Notes: generated by a model from the letters alone, not told the origin. A DNA stretch of 54,268 nt from an uncultured Pelagibacteraceae bacterium (GCA_902594255.1 CACJLN010000008.1:1-54268), one strand, 5' to 3'; shown: positions 37,249 through 46,805, counted from the first letter of the stretch. Numbers and translations are program-made.

Positions 37249-39354
37249 ATGAATTCTTCTGTTGAGACAATACTATTATATACAATTGCAGCCGGTTTTT
37301 TATCAATCGTTTACGGATTTTTTACTGGAAAGAATATTTTAAATTCAAACGCAGGTAATTCTAAAATGCAAGAAATTGCATCTGCAATTCAAGTTGGTGC
37401 AAAAGCTTATTTAGCCAGACAATACAAGACAATTGCCATAGTTGGTGTTGTAGTTTTAGTTATTGTTAGTATCGCTTTTAGTCCATTAGTTGGTTTAGGA
37501 TATTTATTAGGGGCTGCTTTGTCTGGAATAGCTGGTTATGTTGGAATGCTTGTCTCAGTTGAAGCAAATGTAAGAACTGCTGAAGCTTCAAGAAAAGGTT
37601 TGGCAGATGGTCTTTCAGTAGCTTTTAAATCAGGTGCTGTAACTGGCATGTTGGTAGCTGGATTAGCATTGTTAGCTATTGCAGTTTATTATTATTTATT
37701 GTTGAAATTTAATGTTGATGAAAGAGAAATTGTAAACGCATTAGTCGCTTTAGGTTTCGGTGCTTCTTTAATCTCGATTTTTGCTAGACTTGGCGGTGGT
37801 ATATTTACAAAGGGAGCAGATGTAGGTGCAGATTTAGTAGGTAAAGTCGAGGCAGGAATTCCAGAAGACGATCCAAGAAATCCAGCGGTAATTGCTGATA
37901 ATGTTGGGGATAATGTAGGTGATTGTGCAGGTATGGCTGCAGATTTATTTGAGACTTATGCTGTAACAATAGTCGCAACCATGGTTTTATCCTCTATATT
38001 TTTTCCTAACGATATGAGTATGATGATTTATCCCTTAACTATTGGTGGTGCTTGTATACTAACATCAATAATAGGAACTTTTTTTGTCAAATTAGGGAAA
38101 AGCAAAAATGTTATGAATGCTCTATATAAAGGTTTTGTTGTTTCTGCTATTACTTCTCTTATAATTCTTTATCCAGTTACAGATTATGTTCTTGGTTTAG
38201 AAAATTCTTACAATTTAAACAATAAATCATTTTCAGGTATGAGTTTATATTATTGTGGGGTAATAGGTTTAATCATTACAGGATTATTAATTTGGGTGAC
38301 AGAATACTATACAGGGACTGGTTATAGACCTGTTAGAAGCGTTGCAAGCTCATCAACAACTGGACATGGAACGAATGTAATACAAGGATTAGCAATCTCA
38401 TTAGAAGCAACTGCAATTCCAGCCCTTATAATTGTAGCTGGGATCCTACTTACCAATTATATTGCAGGGTTGTTCGGTATAGCTATTGCAGTAACAACTA
38501 TGCTTGCTTTAGCTGGCATGGTAGTTGCGTTAGATGCCTATGGTCCTGTTACTGATAATGCTGGTGGTATAGCAGAAATGTCAAAATTACCAAATAATGT
38601 TAGAAAAACGACTGATGCATTGGATGCAGTGGGTAATACAACTAAAGCAGTGACCAAAGGATATGCTATTGGCTCAGCAGGATTAGGTGCTCTTGTCCTT
38701 TTTGCTGCTTATACAGAGGATATTAAGCATTTTTCAAAAGTAGCTGGCTCTAAGCTTGAAGGTATAGTAGTTACTTTTGATTTATCTAATCCGTATGTAG
38801 TAGTTGGTCTATTAATTGGTGGTATGTTACCATATTTATTTGGTTCTATGGGAATGCAGGCTGTAGGTAGAGCAGGGGGCGCAGTTGTTATCGAGGTTAG
38901 ACGGCAATTCAAAAAATATCCAGGAATAATGAAAAAGAAACAAAAACCTGATTATGCTAAGTTGGTTGATTTATTAACTGTAGCAGCAATCAAAGAAATG
39001 ATCATTCCATCTTTATTGCCTGTTTTGTCTCCAATAGTTTTATATTTTATAATTTATGCAATTGGTGGCCAAGTAGCTGCTTTAGCTTCAGTGGGCGCAA
39101 TGTTGCTAGGAGTAATTATAACAGGTTTATTTGTTGCTGTCTCAATGACAGCTGGAGGTGGTGCATGGGATAATGCTAAAAAGTATATTGAAGATGGAAA
39201 TCATGGTGGAAAAGGTTCTGAGGCTCACAAAGCAGCAGTGACTGGTGACACAGTAGGTGATCCATATAAAGATACCGCTGGTCCAGCTGTAAATCCGATG
39301 ATTAAGATTACAAATATTGTTGCACTAATGTTGTTAGCAGTTATAGCGGGCTAG
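37249..39354 (+). CDS. hppA: Membrane-bound proton-translocating pyrophosphatase
   Basis: HppA couples pyrophosphate hydrolysis to proton pumping across the inner membrane. The 701 residues have about 16 membrane spans, the substrate-binding motif [19 protein letters not shown], and a second acidic cluster [25 protein letters not shown] has Lys at the position that marks the potassium-independent subfamily (Ala in potassium-dependent enzymes). Upstream 37217-37235 carries a short tandem repeat of AACTAAC. The stop overlaps bamE by four bases on the opposite strand. Confidence 0.96.
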   Translation: MNSSVETILLYTIAAGFLSIVYGFFTGKNILNSNAGNSKMQEIASAIQVGAKAYLARQYKTIAIVGVVVLVIVSIAFSPLVGLGYLLGAALSGIAGYVGMLVSVEANVRTAEASRKGLADGLSVAFKSGAVTGMLVAGLALLAIAVYYYLLLKFNVDEREIVNALVALGFGASLISIFARLGGGIFTKGADVGADLVGKVEAGIPEDDPRNPAVIADNVGDNVGDCAGMAADLFETYAVTIVATMVLSSIFFPNDMSMMIYPLTIGGACILTSIIGTFFVKLGKSKNVMNALYKGFVVSAITSLIILYPVTDYVLGLENSYNLNNKSFSGMSLYYCGVIGLIITGLLIWVTEYYTGTGYRPVRSVASSSTTGHGTNVIQGLAISLEATAIPALIIVAGILLTNYIAGLFGIAIAVTTMLALAGMVVALDAYGPVTDNAGGIAEMSKLPNNVRKTTDALDAVGNTTKAVTKGYAIGSAGLGALVLFAAYTEDIKHFSKVAGSKLEGIVVTFDLSNPYVVVGLLIGGMLPYLFGSMGMQAVGRAGGAVVIEVRRQFKKYPGIMKKKQKPDYAKLVDLLTVAAIKEMIIPSLLPVLSPIVLYFIIYAIGGQVAALASVGAMLLGVIITGLFVAVSMTAGGGAWDNAKKYIEDGNHGGKGSEAHKAAVTGDTVGDPYKDTAGPAVNPMIKITNIVALMLLAVIAG

Positions 39355-39815
39355 TCTCTTTTTCTTTTACCTAGCGGGTCATTTATTTTTTGTCTCATAC
39401 TTGATAAAAATTCGTATATAAAACTTTGTTTTTTGTAATCAACGTTAGTTTCATTTGATACAATCTTCATCTTTTTCATTTTATTTAAATCATAAAAATC
39501 TTTTTTTAATAAGATCCCCCTATTATCAATTTCTAAAACTAAAACGTTATTTTCTAAATATTTTTTTTTACCTAATTTTGTAAGTTTTCCGGTAGTTGTT
39601 TTTCTTTCAATATAAAAGTATAAGTCGTTATTGAATGCACTTGTTACAGAAGGAGGACCAAGTAATTTAATAATGTCATTTTTATTTGTTTCTGATACAA
39701 TAATCATATCACTTTTTTTCTTTAACAGATGTACGCCATGATGATCTACACGTTTTTTAAATCCACAATTGGTTGTGAGTACAAAAATAATAAATATCAA
39801 AAATAAATTTTTCAT
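39351..39815 (-). CDS. bamE: Outer membrane assembly lipoprotein BamE (SmpA/OmlA)
   Basis: BamE is a lipoprotein of the BAM complex that inserts outer-membrane proteins. The 154-residue precursor has a lipoprotein signal (cysteine 17 in LTTNCGF) and the SmpA/OmlA fold with [19 protein letters not shown] and DLYFYIERK. It is transcribed divergently from the ubiquinol-cytochrome c chaperone with the two start codons overlapping by two bases (CATG), and convergently with hppA. The C-terminal extension is lineage specific. Confidence 0.88.
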   Translation of the reverse strand: MKNLFLIFIIFVLTTNCGFKKRVDHHGVHLLKKKSDMIIVSETNKNDIIKLLGPPSVTSAFNNDLYFYIERKTTTGKLTKLGKKKYLENNVLVLEIDNRGILLKKDFYDLNKMKKMKIVSNETNVDYKKQSFIYEFLSSMRQKINDPLGKRKRD

Positions 39816-40281
39816 GGAGAAATCTTACATACATATTTATAATAAATTAATTGAATTAGCCAGAAATAAAGATTTATATAAAGATTTTGAAAAACAAGAC
39901 ATCTTTTCAGATCGATTAACTTTCTTTTTATTACATTTTGCAATATTTTTTAAAGTTTTTAAAAAAAAAGATAACAAAAAAAGACTTCAAGAAATCTATG
40001 ATTTTACTTTTCGACAACTTGAGTTGAGCATTAGAGAAATAGGATATGGTGATCAGTCTATTAACAAAAAAATGAAAGATTATATAAATCTATTTCATGA
40101 TATGATTGATAAATTTCATTTCTGGGATGATCTAAATGAGGGGCAAAAAAAAGAAATAATAGCTAATTATACTTTAAATTCTAAAAATAGCTCATTCTTG
40201 TTGGATTATTTTGAAAATTTTTTAAATTCTCTCAAAAAAAACACTTTAAATTCTTATATAAAAAGTGTAATTAAAAACTAA
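39814..40281 (+). CDS. Ubiquinol-cytochrome c chaperone family protein
   Basis: The 155 residues match the ubiquinol-cytochrome c chaperone (CBP3-like) family by the [16 protein letters not shown] region and [27 protein letters not shown]. Such proteins assist assembly of the cytochrome bc1 complex. I choose ATG 39814 over the longer frame starting at 39769, which would run far into bamE. In alphaproteobacteria the chaperone is typically divergent from bamE and followed by a DUF177 gene and then plsX; here rpmF follows after 2 bases, with no DUF177. Confidence 0.85.
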   Translation: MEKSYIHIYNKLIELARNKDLYKDFEKQDIFSDRLTFFLLHFAIFFKVFKKKDNKKRLQEIYDFTFRQLELSIREIGYGDQSINKKMKDYINLFHDMIDKFHFWDDLNEGQKKEIIANYTLNSKNSSFLLDYFENFLNSLKKNTLNSYIKSVIKN

Positions 40282-40283
40282 TT

Positions 40284-40466
40284 ATGGCAGTTCCAAAGCG
40301 AAAACAAACACCATCAAGAACAGGGATGAGAAGAGCTCAAAATATGAAATTCTTATCTAAAAATGTTATTGAAGACAAAAAATCAGGTGAATACAGACTT
40401 TCTCATCATCTTGATTTGAAAACAGGTATGTACAAAGGCCGACAAGTCTTAGATCCAAAAGAATAA
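40284..40466 (+). CDS. rpmF: Large ribosomal subunit protein bL32
   Basis: A 60-residue basic protein starting [20 protein letters not shown], the universal bL32 N-terminus, with [16 protein letters not shown] in the C-terminal half. No zinc-binding cysteines are present, as in the usual proteobacterial form. It precedes plsX, the normal ribosome-lipid gene pairing. Confidence 0.97.
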   Translation: MAVPKRKQTPSRTGMRRAQNMKFLSKNVIEDKKSGEYRLSHHLDLKTGMYKGRQVLDPKE

Positions 40467-40484
40467 TAACAAATATTTATTAAA

Positions 40485-41489
40485 ATGCATGACTTGATTA
40501 AAATTGCAGTTGATGCAATGGGTGGAGATAGATCACCTAAAAAAATTATAGATGGTATAATTCATAACCATAAACATAATAAAGAAAATTTTTTTAGAAT
40601 TTTTGGTAAAAAAACTATAATTGAAAATGACCTTAATTCAAAAATTGATAAGAAGTTTTATGAGGTTATTGATACAGAAAACGTGGTTAAAAGTACAGAT
40701 AGTCCTCTTGAAGCAGCTAAAAGAGGTAAAGATACAAGTATGTGGTTAGCTATAGAAAGTGTAAAAAAAAAAGAGTCGGATATAGTCATATCTGCTGGAA
40801 ATACTGGGGCGCTTTTAGTTATCTCAAAATTAAATCTAAAGATGATTGAAAATATCGATAAACCAGCTTTATCTGCATTATGGCCAAACAAAAAAGGCAT
40901 GAGTGTTGTGCTTGATCTTGGGGCAAACATAGAATGCAGTGCAAAAAACTTAGTTGATTTTTCAATCATGGGAGCTTCGCTTTATAAATCTTTGTATCCT
41001 AAAGAAAATCCAAATGTAGCTCTTTTAAATATTGGATCTGAAGAATTAAAGGGGAATGAGACAATAAAAGAAACCTTTCAAATTATGAATAACAAAAAAT
41101 CAGATAGTTATAATTTTGCTGGCTATATCGAAGGTAATGAAATTATGAACGGAGATGTTAATGTGATAGTATCTGATGGATTTACTGGAAACGTAGCTTT
41201 GAAAACTGCTGAAGGTACAGCAAATTTCATAACCAGTGAGCTCAAACATGCTCTTTCAGGATCTATTATAGGGAAATTTTCCTCACTTTTGAATATATCA
41301 AATTTAAGAAAATTTAAGAAAAGATTAGATCCAAGGTTATATAATGGTGCAATATTCATTGGTCTTGACGCCCCAGTTGTTAAAAGCCACGGAGGAACTG
41401 ATTACTTTGGTTTTTCAAATTCAATTGATGTATGTAACAAGATTGTTAAAGGAAATCTTATTAAAAAGATAAATGAGAATATTGAATAA
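40485..41489 (+). CDS. plsX: Phosphate acyltransferase PlsX
   Basis: PlsX converts acyl-ACP to acyl-phosphate, the donor for PlsY in phospholipid synthesis. The 334 residues show IAVDAMGGDRSPKKII at the N-terminus, STDSPLEAAKRGKDTSM, SAGNTGALLVISK, VLDLGANIECSAKNL and NVIVSDGFTGNVALKTAEG. In most relatives fabH and ihfA follow; here a glycosyltransferase gene begins six bases after the stop, so this marks the left edge of the accessory region. Confidence 0.96.
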   Translation: MHDLIKIAVDAMGGDRSPKKIIDGIIHNHKHNKENFFRIFGKKTIIENDLNSKIDKKFYEVIDTENVVKSTDSPLEAAKRGKDTSMWLAIESVKKKESDIVISAGNTGALLVISKLNLKMIENIDKPALSALWPNKKGMSVVLDLGANIECSAKNLVDFSIMGASLYKSLYPKENPNVALLNIGSEELKGNETIKETFQIMNNKKSDSYNFAGYIEGNEIMNGDVNVIVSDGFTGNVALKTAEGTANFITSELKHALSGSIIGKFSSLLNISNLRKFKKRLDPRLYNGAIFIGLDAPVVKSHGGTDYFGFSNSIDVCNKIVKGNLIKKINENIE

Positions 41490-41495
41490 ATAATA

Positions 41496-42398
41496 ATGTT
41501 TTCAATAATCATTCCTACTTTAAACAATCTATCTTATCTTAAATTGTGTATTGAAAGTATTCAAAAAAATTCAAAATATAATCACGAAATAATACCTCAT
41601 GTTAATGTTGGGACAGATGGAACATTAGAATATCTAAAAAAAAATAATATAAAATTTACTTACACAAAAGATAATTCAGGTATTTGTAAAGGTATGAATC
41701 TTGCAGCGAAAATGTCCAAAAATAAATATATCTTGTATGCTCATGATGACTTTTATTTTTGTCCTAATTGGGATTTAATTTTAAAGAACGAAATTGATAA
41801 TATAGGTCATAACCTATTCTATTTATCTGGAACAATGATGCACAAAGGTCAGATTGATTTTGATTGTGGGAGTACTTTTGAAGATTTTGATGAAAAAAAA
41901 TTTTTATCAAATTATAAAGATTACAATTATTACGATTTTCAAGGATCAACATGGGCTCCACATTTAATCCACAAAGATATTTGGAATAAAGTAAACGGTT
42001 TTAGTGAAGAATTCTACCCAGGTACTGGATCTGACCCAGATTTAAATATGAAATTATGGAGATTAGGCGTTCGTATTTTTAAGGGTATTAATGATTTTAA
42101 GGTATATCATTTTGGATCAATAGTTACTCGTAAATTTAAAGGTGATCCCCTAATTATTACAGAGTCAGGAAGCAAGGGTGGAAAAATTTTTTTATTAAAA
42201 TGGGGCATGACAATTAAATTTTTCAAAAAATTCATTATGAAATCGGACAATAAATATAACGGAGAATTAGATAATCCTGTTAAAAATTTGAACTATTATT
42301 CTAATCTGCTGATTGATAAATTAAATTTTTTTTATGTTAAATACATATATAATTTTAGGGACAAACATAAATTAAATGAAATTATAAAAAAATTATGA
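41496..42398 (+). CDS. Family 2 glycosyltransferase
   Basis: A 300-residue GT-A protein. MFSIIIPTLNNLSYLKLCIES is the typical nucleotide-sugar-binding start, then DNSGICKGMNLAAKMSKN, and a metal-binding DDF in ILYAHDDFYFCPNWD. A GSDPDLNMKLWRLGVRIFKG segment follows, as in rhamnosyl-type GT2 enzymes. I infer a cell-surface polysaccharide role; donor and acceptor are unknown. It overlaps the following methyltransferase by ATGA and sits at the start of the island, so cotranscription with plsX is possible. Confidence 0.85.
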   Translation: MFSIIIPTLNNLSYLKLCIESIQKNSKYNHEIIPHVNVGTDGTLEYLKKNNIKFTYTKDNSGICKGMNLAAKMSKNKYILYAHDDFYFCPNWDLILKNEIDNIGHNLFYLSGTMMHKGQIDFDCGSTFEDFDEKKFLSNYKDYNYYDFQGSTWAPHLIHKDIWNKVNGFSEEFYPGTGSDPDLNMKLWRLGVRIFKGINDFKVYHFGSIVTRKFKGDPLIITESGSKGGKIFLLKWGMTIKFFKKFIMKSDNKYNGELDNPVKNLNYYSNLLIDKLNFFYVKYIYNFRDKHKLNEIIKKL

Positions 42399-43210
42399 TG
42401 AAACATACCTCAGAATTGTTTGAACTTTTTAATTCGTCCTCTAAAAAGTCAATCAAATGGAAGAAGTATTTTCCAATATATGAAAAACTTTTTAAAAGTT
42501 ACAAAAATAAGAATATTACATTTGTTGAAATTGGAATTTTAGACGGTGGAAGTCTTGAAATTTGGAAAAAATATTTTGGTAAAGACTCAAGAATAATTGG
42601 GATAGATAACAATCCAAAATGTAAAAAATTTCAGAATGAAAATTATGAAATCTTTATTGGATCTCAATCTGATGTTAATTTTTGGGAAAAATTTTTCAAT
42701 GAAGTTGGTAAGGTAGATATAGTTTTAGATGATGGTGGTCATACCAATGAACAACAAATTATAAGCTTAATTCAGAGCGTTGAAAATATAAATGATGGAG
42801 GATTACATATTGTCGAGGATGCTCACTCAAGTTATCAAAAACATTATGGTAATCCTTATAAATACTCTTTTATAAATTTTTCTAAAAAAACAATAGATGA
42901 TATAAATTCAACTTTTCCAAATATTAAAAATTTTAATTATAAATTAAATAAAAGTATTTATTCTGTTGAGTTTTTTGAAAGCATAGTAGCTTTTAAAATT
43001 GATAGAAACTTATGTTATGAAAATATATTATTAGAAAATAGAGGTTATAAATCTAATAATATAGATGCAACTATAGATGTTCTATTTATGAATTTCAGAA
43101 ATAGATTTAAATTTTTATATAAATATAAAATTGTTCAAAAAATAGAAAGATTTTTCATTAAGTTTTTTTATAGATACAAATCAAAAAAATTAAAAAAGTA
43201 TTTTAAATGA
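42395..43210 (+). CDS. Class I SAM-dependent methyltransferase, sugar O-methyltransferase-like
   Basis: The 271 residues show a Rossmann SAM-binding start, FVEIGILDGGSLEIWKKYFG, then SRIIGIDNNPKC, and the motif IVLDDGGHTNEQQI. This pattern resembles the family of MycE-like and other sugar O-methyltransferases (the acidic DDGGH coordinates a metal). It overlaps genes on both sides by ATGA, so it works with the glycosyltransferases. I infer methylation of a glycan. The exact substrate is not visible. Confidence 0.72.
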   Translation: MMKHTSELFELFNSSSKKSIKWKKYFPIYEKLFKSYKNKNITFVEIGILDGGSLEIWKKYFGKDSRIIGIDNNPKCKKFQNENYEIFIGSQSDVNFWEKFFNEVGKVDIVLDDGGHTNEQQIISLIQSVENINDGGLHIVEDAHSSYQKHYGNPYKYSFINFSKKTIDDINSTFPNIKNFNYKLNKSIYSVEFFESIVAFKIDRNLCYENILLENRGYKSNNIDATIDVLFMNFRNRFKFLYKYKIVQKIERFFIKFFYRYKSKKLKKYFK

Positions 43211-44016
43211 GTATCCTTATCAAGGAAAAAATTCTAGTTTGTTACTTAATTACAAAATTTGATGACGAAAATACTTTATCAGAATTTTTAAAAAATTATG
43301 AAAATTTCAAAAGTGGTTATCCACATGAATTACTTGTATGTTTTAAATTATTTAATGAGAAAAAATTAAATATTTTTAGAAAACTGCTGTTAAACATAAA
43401 TTACACCGAATTTGTAGATAATCATATTAATAACGATTTTGATTTAGGAAGCTATACTAGAGTTTCCTCAAATTATATGTCTAGACATATATTTTTTCTA
43501 AATAGTTATTCATATCCTGCATGTGAAAATTGGCTTAATATGTTAATTAAGAATTACACAGAAAAATCAATATTAGCTACAAGTGCTTCCAATCAAAGTT
43601 TATTAGGCTCTGTTAAAATTAAAAAATTTTATAAATTTATAAGCTATTTTATAAAATTATATAATTATAAAAATTTATTTTATCCATTTCCTAATCCACA
43701 TATCAGAACAACTGGTTTTTTAATAAAAGGTAGCGATTATTTTGAATTTATGAAAAACAAATCAATAAAATCAAAAATTGATGCTTGGAAAATTGAGAGT
43801 GGAAAAAATAGTTTAACTAATCATTTCAAAAAATTAAATTATAATATTTATGTAATAAACTCTGATGGTAATAAATTTGAAGAAAAGGATTGGAAATTTA
43901 GTGAAACATATAATTATCTTAAAAAATCAAAATCAATAATTTCTGATAAACACACAAGAAAATATGATCAGCTGGACGAAAATGAAAAGTTAATATCAAG
44001 AAGAAAGGTTTGGTGA
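43207..44016 (+). CDS. Putative glycosyltransferase-like protein
   Basis: The 269 residues give no named family match from memory, but the layout of an N-terminal ILVCYLITKFDDENTLSEFL, NNDFDLGSYTRVSS and IFFLNSYSYPACENWLNMLIKNY with a following TSASNQSLLGS is like the GT-A group that includes GT2-type enzymes in glycan loci. The absence of a clear DxD motif is notable; FLNSYS occupies the usual position. It belongs to the three-gene cassette starting at 41496 and overlaps its upstream neighbour by ATGA. Confidence 0.5.
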   Translation: MSILIKEKILVCYLITKFDDENTLSEFLKNYENFKSGYPHELLVCFKLFNEKKLNIFRKLLLNINYTEFVDNHINNDFDLGSYTRVSSNYMSRHIFFLNSYSYPACENWLNMLIKNYTEKSILATSASNQSLLGSVKIKKFYKFISYFIKLYNYKNLFYPFPNPHIRTTGFLIKGSDYFEFMKNKSIKSKIDAWKIESGKNSLTNHFKKLNYNIYVINSDGNKFEEKDWKFSETYNYLKKSKSIISDKHTRKYDQLDENEKLISRRKVW

Positions 44017-44017
44017 T

Positions 44018-44914
44018 ATGGAAATTTATATCAAAATATTTGAGGTAATATTTCCTGTTTTTTTTGTAATTGGTATTGGCTATTATTTAGGAAAAAAAAA
44101 CCCAAAATTTGATACCAATTTCATTACAAATTTTGCAGGTAACATAGGTACACCTGCAATGATTTTTTATACAGTTACTACCACAGGAATTACTTTAGAT
44201 ATTTTTATAAGTTATTTTATTTATGCAATTATTATGATAGCTGGTTTTGCTGTTATTGGTTTAATATTACTTTTCTTACTTAGAAAAGACCTTTCTATGG
44301 AACTACCTCCGTTAATATTACCCAATACAGGTAATATGGGTGTTCCTATTTGTCTTTTTGCATACGGTACTCAGGGTCTAGGTGTTGCATCTGCAGTGGC
44401 ATCAGTAATTATTTTATTCCATTTTACTCTAGGTGTATTTTTAGCAAAAAAAAAATTTTCTTTGGATATATTGATAAAAAGTCCACCGGTTTATGCGATA
44501 ATTGTATCTATTATTTTCTTATATTTTGAAATTGAGACTCCAATATTTTTAGAAAATACAACTTTTTTATTAACTTATGCTACAATTTTTTTAGTTTTAA
44601 TGTCATTAGGCATAGCACTAACACGATTTAAATTTTCATTTAAAAACTCGATAATAATGTCCATTTGCCGAGTTTTATTAGGACCTATTATTGCTTATAT
44701 TATTATACATAATTTTAATTTATCTGGGCTAGCAGCTGGCGTATTACTGATACAAAGTGCTATGCCAAGTGCTATACTTAATTATTTAGTTGGAAGCATG
44801 TATTCGCCAAAAAAAGTAGTCGATAGTATTGCCAGTACTATTGTAACATCAACTTTAATGTCCTTCGTAACAATTCCAATTGTTGTATTCTTTGCTTTAA
44901 AATACTTTAATTAA
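44018..44914 (+). CDS. AEC-family transporter (auxin efflux carrier type)
   Basis: The 298 residues contain about ten hydrophobic helices. Family features are FFVIGIGYYLGKK at the start, NFAGNIGTPAMIFY, and LPNTGNMGVPICLFAYG, which is the conserved central motif of the AEC family. Members export or import organic acids, malonate and similar anions; the substrate cannot be read here. It begins one base after the preceding gene. Confidence 0.85.
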   Translation: MEIYIKIFEVIFPVFFVIGIGYYLGKKNPKFDTNFITNFAGNIGTPAMIFYTVTTTGITLDIFISYFIYAIIMIAGFAVIGLILLFLLRKDLSMELPPLILPNTGNMGVPICLFAYGTQGLGVASAVASVIILFHFTLGVFLAKKKFSLDILIKSPPVYAIIVSIIFLYFEIETPIFLENTTFLLTYATIFLVLMSLGIALTRFKFSFKNSIIMSICRVLLGPIIAYIIIHNFNLSGLAAGVLLIQSAMPSAILNYLVGSMYSPKKVVDSIASTIVTSTLMSFVTIPIVVFFALKYFN

Positions 44915-44932
44915 TCTATATCCTTTAAGTTC

Positions 44933-45784
44933 ATGAAGGCTATAACTTTCAATCTTTTAGCATGGGTAATGCTTCCAATTATGGATGGATTTGCAAAATA
45001 TTTGAGCGCAGATCTTCCTGTCTTACAAATTACATGGGCAAGGTATTTTTTTACAGTAGTATTTACTTTGCCAATTATTTTTTTCTTTTTTAGAGTAAAT
45101 CTTGTTTGGTCAGATAAACCAAAATTACAATTTTTAAGAGGTCTAATTCTTTTAACAGCCAATATCTGTTTTTTTTATGCAATTTCAGTAATCTCTTTAG
45201 CAAAAGCATTAACTTTAGCTTTTGTTGCACCTTTAATTGTTACAGGTTTTTCTCCAATTTTTTTAGGAGAAAAGGTTGGTTTTAGAAGATGGTCTGCAGT
45301 AATTATAGGTTTTATGGGTTCTTTGGTAGTTATTAGACCAGGTTTTGTTGAGATTAATTTAGCAAGTATAGCTGCACTTGGAACAGGGGTAATGTATGGG
45401 TTTTATTTAATTATCACTCGTAAACTAAGTACTTCAGACAATCCTTTATTAACTTTATTGTTAACTGGTGTAGTAGGGGCCATAATTATATCTACTGTAA
45501 TGCCATTTGTGTGGGTTAATCCTAGCCTAAATCAGTGGTCTATGATGGCTGCGATAGGTATATTTGCCTGTATAGGGCATCTATTTCTAATATTATCTCT
45601 TAAATACGCTGATGCCTCTAAATTAGCTCCATTTAGTTACTTTGAGATCATTACAAATATCATTATAGGTTATTATTTCTTTAATGATTTTCCTGATAAC
45701 TGGACTTTCCTTGGTTTATTCATAATAATATTGAGTGGTATCTACATTTCTAGACGAGAGAATTTAATTACAAAAATTAAATAA
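44933..45784 (+). CDS. DMT-superfamily (EamA) transporter
   Basis: The 283 residues contain ten predicted helices in two EamA repeats. The first repeat starts with LLAWVMLPIMDGFAKYLSADL, the second after GFRRWSAVIIGFMGSLVVIRPG. Substrates range over amino acids and metabolites and are not predictable. It starts 18 bases after the AEC transporter. The 405-base stretch downstream holds no gene. Confidence 0.85.
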   Translation: MKAITFNLLAWVMLPIMDGFAKYLSADLPVLQITWARYFFTVVFTLPIIFFFFRVNLVWSDKPKLQFLRGLILLTANICFFYAISVISLAKALTLAFVAPLIVTGFSPIFLGEKVGFRRWSAVIIGFMGSLVVIRPGFVEINLASIAALGTGVMYGFYLIITRKLSTSDNPLLTLLLTGVVGAIIISTVMPFVWVNPSLNQWSMMAAIGIFACIGHLFLILSLKYADASKLAPFSYFEIITNIIIGYYFFNDFPDNWTFLGLFIIILSGIYISRRENLITKIK

Positions 45785-46189
45785 TAGGTATGATTTGTTT
45801 ACTAATATATAAAGTATTACATTAAGTATTTATACTAAAACACTGTATTTATTGAATATTTTATATTACATAATTTAATCAATTATTAGAAGGTTTTTGA
45901 ATTATTTAATATCAAATCGCTTAATATCTTGTGGAAGTGATACGATTTTTGACAAATTATAAAAACATCAAATAATCTTTAAAAATAGTGGCTTTTTACT
46001 ATTGTGGTTATGAAAATTCCATAAAAATAGGATAGTGTAAAACCATTAATACAGTTGAATAATAGAGCGATGCACTAATTGAATATACCATTTAAACGAC
46101 TGTAGAGGGGTCTAATTTAAGTATAGGCTCATTTATGGTACAACTGAAGGGTGAATTACGTTATTAAGGGAAAAATCAGGTAAAAATAT
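45785..46189. other. Intergenic stretch without a recognised gene
   Basis: No open frame of useful length on either strand and no tRNA-like fold. A small hairpin with AATAGT/ACTATT arms lies at 45984-46003. The part from about 46060 to 46160 is less AT-rich than its surroundings but resembles no family I know. It could be decayed gene or regulatory DNA. Confidence 0.5.
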
Positions 46190-46190
46190 C

Positions 46191-46218
46191 AAAAAACGTT
46201 GATTTTATTAACTTTTTT
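46191..46218 (-). terminator. Bidirectional Rho-independent terminator downstream of the MGMT gene
   Basis: A-run, stem GTTGAT/ATTAAC with a TTT loop and one mismatch, and T-run on the opposite side, so it can act on both strands. It lies 25 bases beyond the minus-strand MGMT stop codon and also faces the DMT transporter transcript. Confidence 0.6.
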
Positions 46219-46243
46219 AACATAAAAAAGGTTTCAAAAAGTG

Positions 46244-46519
46244 TTAAATCGCAGCTTTTTCAGATTTAAGTAATTTGAGTTTTTGTTTAATTCCACCTCT
46301 GCCTGAGTAGCCTCCAAGACTACCATCTGATCTAATCACTCTATGACAAGGTATTTTTGGAGCATATGGGTTTTTAGCACATGCATTAGCTACAGCCCGA
46401 GCTGATTTAGGGTTTTTAATGCCAATAGCCACCTGTTTGTAGGTTTTAACCTTACCTTTTGGTATGTTTTTAAGAAATTTCCAGACTTTTATTTGAAATT
46501 TGGTACCTTTGAGTATCAT
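46244..46519 (-). CDS. Minimal MGMT-family protein (methylated-DNA repair domain)
   Basis: The 91 residues are only the DNA-binding/active-site domain of O6-alkylguanine-DNA alkyltransferase. FQIKVWKFLKNIPKGKVKTYKQVA, the Arg finger region SARAVANACAKNP, and the catalytic PCHRV (Cys58) with a GGYSGRGGI tail are present. Because Cys58 is retained it is a potential transferase rather than an alkyltransferase-like (ATL) protein, but the N-terminal domain of Ogt is lacking. The ATG lies two bases after a ten-T run that ends an upstream structured RNA, and no Shine-Dalgarno site is visible. Confidence 0.85.
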   Translation of the reverse strand: MILKGTKFQIKVWKFLKNIPKGKVKTYKQVAIGIKNPKSARAVANACAKNPYAPKIPCHRVIRSDGSLGGYSGRGGIKQKLKLLKSEKAAI

Positions 46520-46521
46520 TT

Positions 46522-46708
46522 AAAAAAAAAACCCCTGTTTCCTTGCACTTTTAAAGGTGCAAAGAACAGTTGTTTTGGCACGTCGTTGATGCGCTACCGC
46601 CATGCCTACCGCCTCACATGTTCAGCGATGCTTTGTGAAGCTTTCTGCCCCCTGGAATTGTACCTCTCGGCTTTTCTCCAATTGGCCAGTTAAGAGTTGC
46701 CTCTTAAT
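46522..46708 (-). ncRNA. Structured RNA of unknown family, GC-rich, ending in strong terminator
   Basis: Read on the minus strand the segment folds into five hairpins: 46690-46707 (TTAAGAG-GCAA-CTCTTAA, GNRA loop), 46652-46689 (CTGG-CC-AATTG with CAATT-CCAG), 46611-46641 (GCTTCACA with TGTGAGGC, 8 pairs), 46577-46606 (GGCAT with GTGCC), and a 13-pair terminator stem 46535-46569 with one bulge followed by GGG and a ten-T run (46522-46531). By hand count, 63 of 113 bases from 46577 to 46689 are G or C, about twice the surrounding level, a usual mark of RNA genes in AT-rich genomes. A TATAAA at 46712-46717 would give a start near 46706. I tested SRP RNA, RNase P, tmRNA, 5S and common riboswitch motifs by eye and found none. 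It may be a stand-alone RNA or a leader controlling the MGMT gene. Confidence 0.7.
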
Positions 46709-46805
46709 TCATTTATAATGTAACAAAGTAGAGTTAAATAGGGTATCACTAAATAGTTGATTTTCTAAATTCTGATATTTTTCTGTGAATTACGGTGATA
46801 ACTCT

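Noticed and set aside
40658..40969. 103-codon frame opposite plsX
   Set aside because: Antisense shadow of plsX with no conserved features.
46493..46693. 66-codon plus-strand frame over the MGMT start and structured RNA
   Set aside because: It lies antisense to the GC-rich RNA and its terminator, starts inside the MGMT gene and has no protein-like pattern; the higher GC simply makes stop codons rarer.
46522..46708. Structured RNA as tmRNA, SRP RNA, RNase P RNA or 5S rRNA
   Set aside because: Conserved motifs of those RNAs (tmRNA tag and CCA, SRP GGAAG loop, RNase P core, 5S core) were not found; I left the family open because 6S RNA and permuted tmRNA vary too much to exclude by eye.
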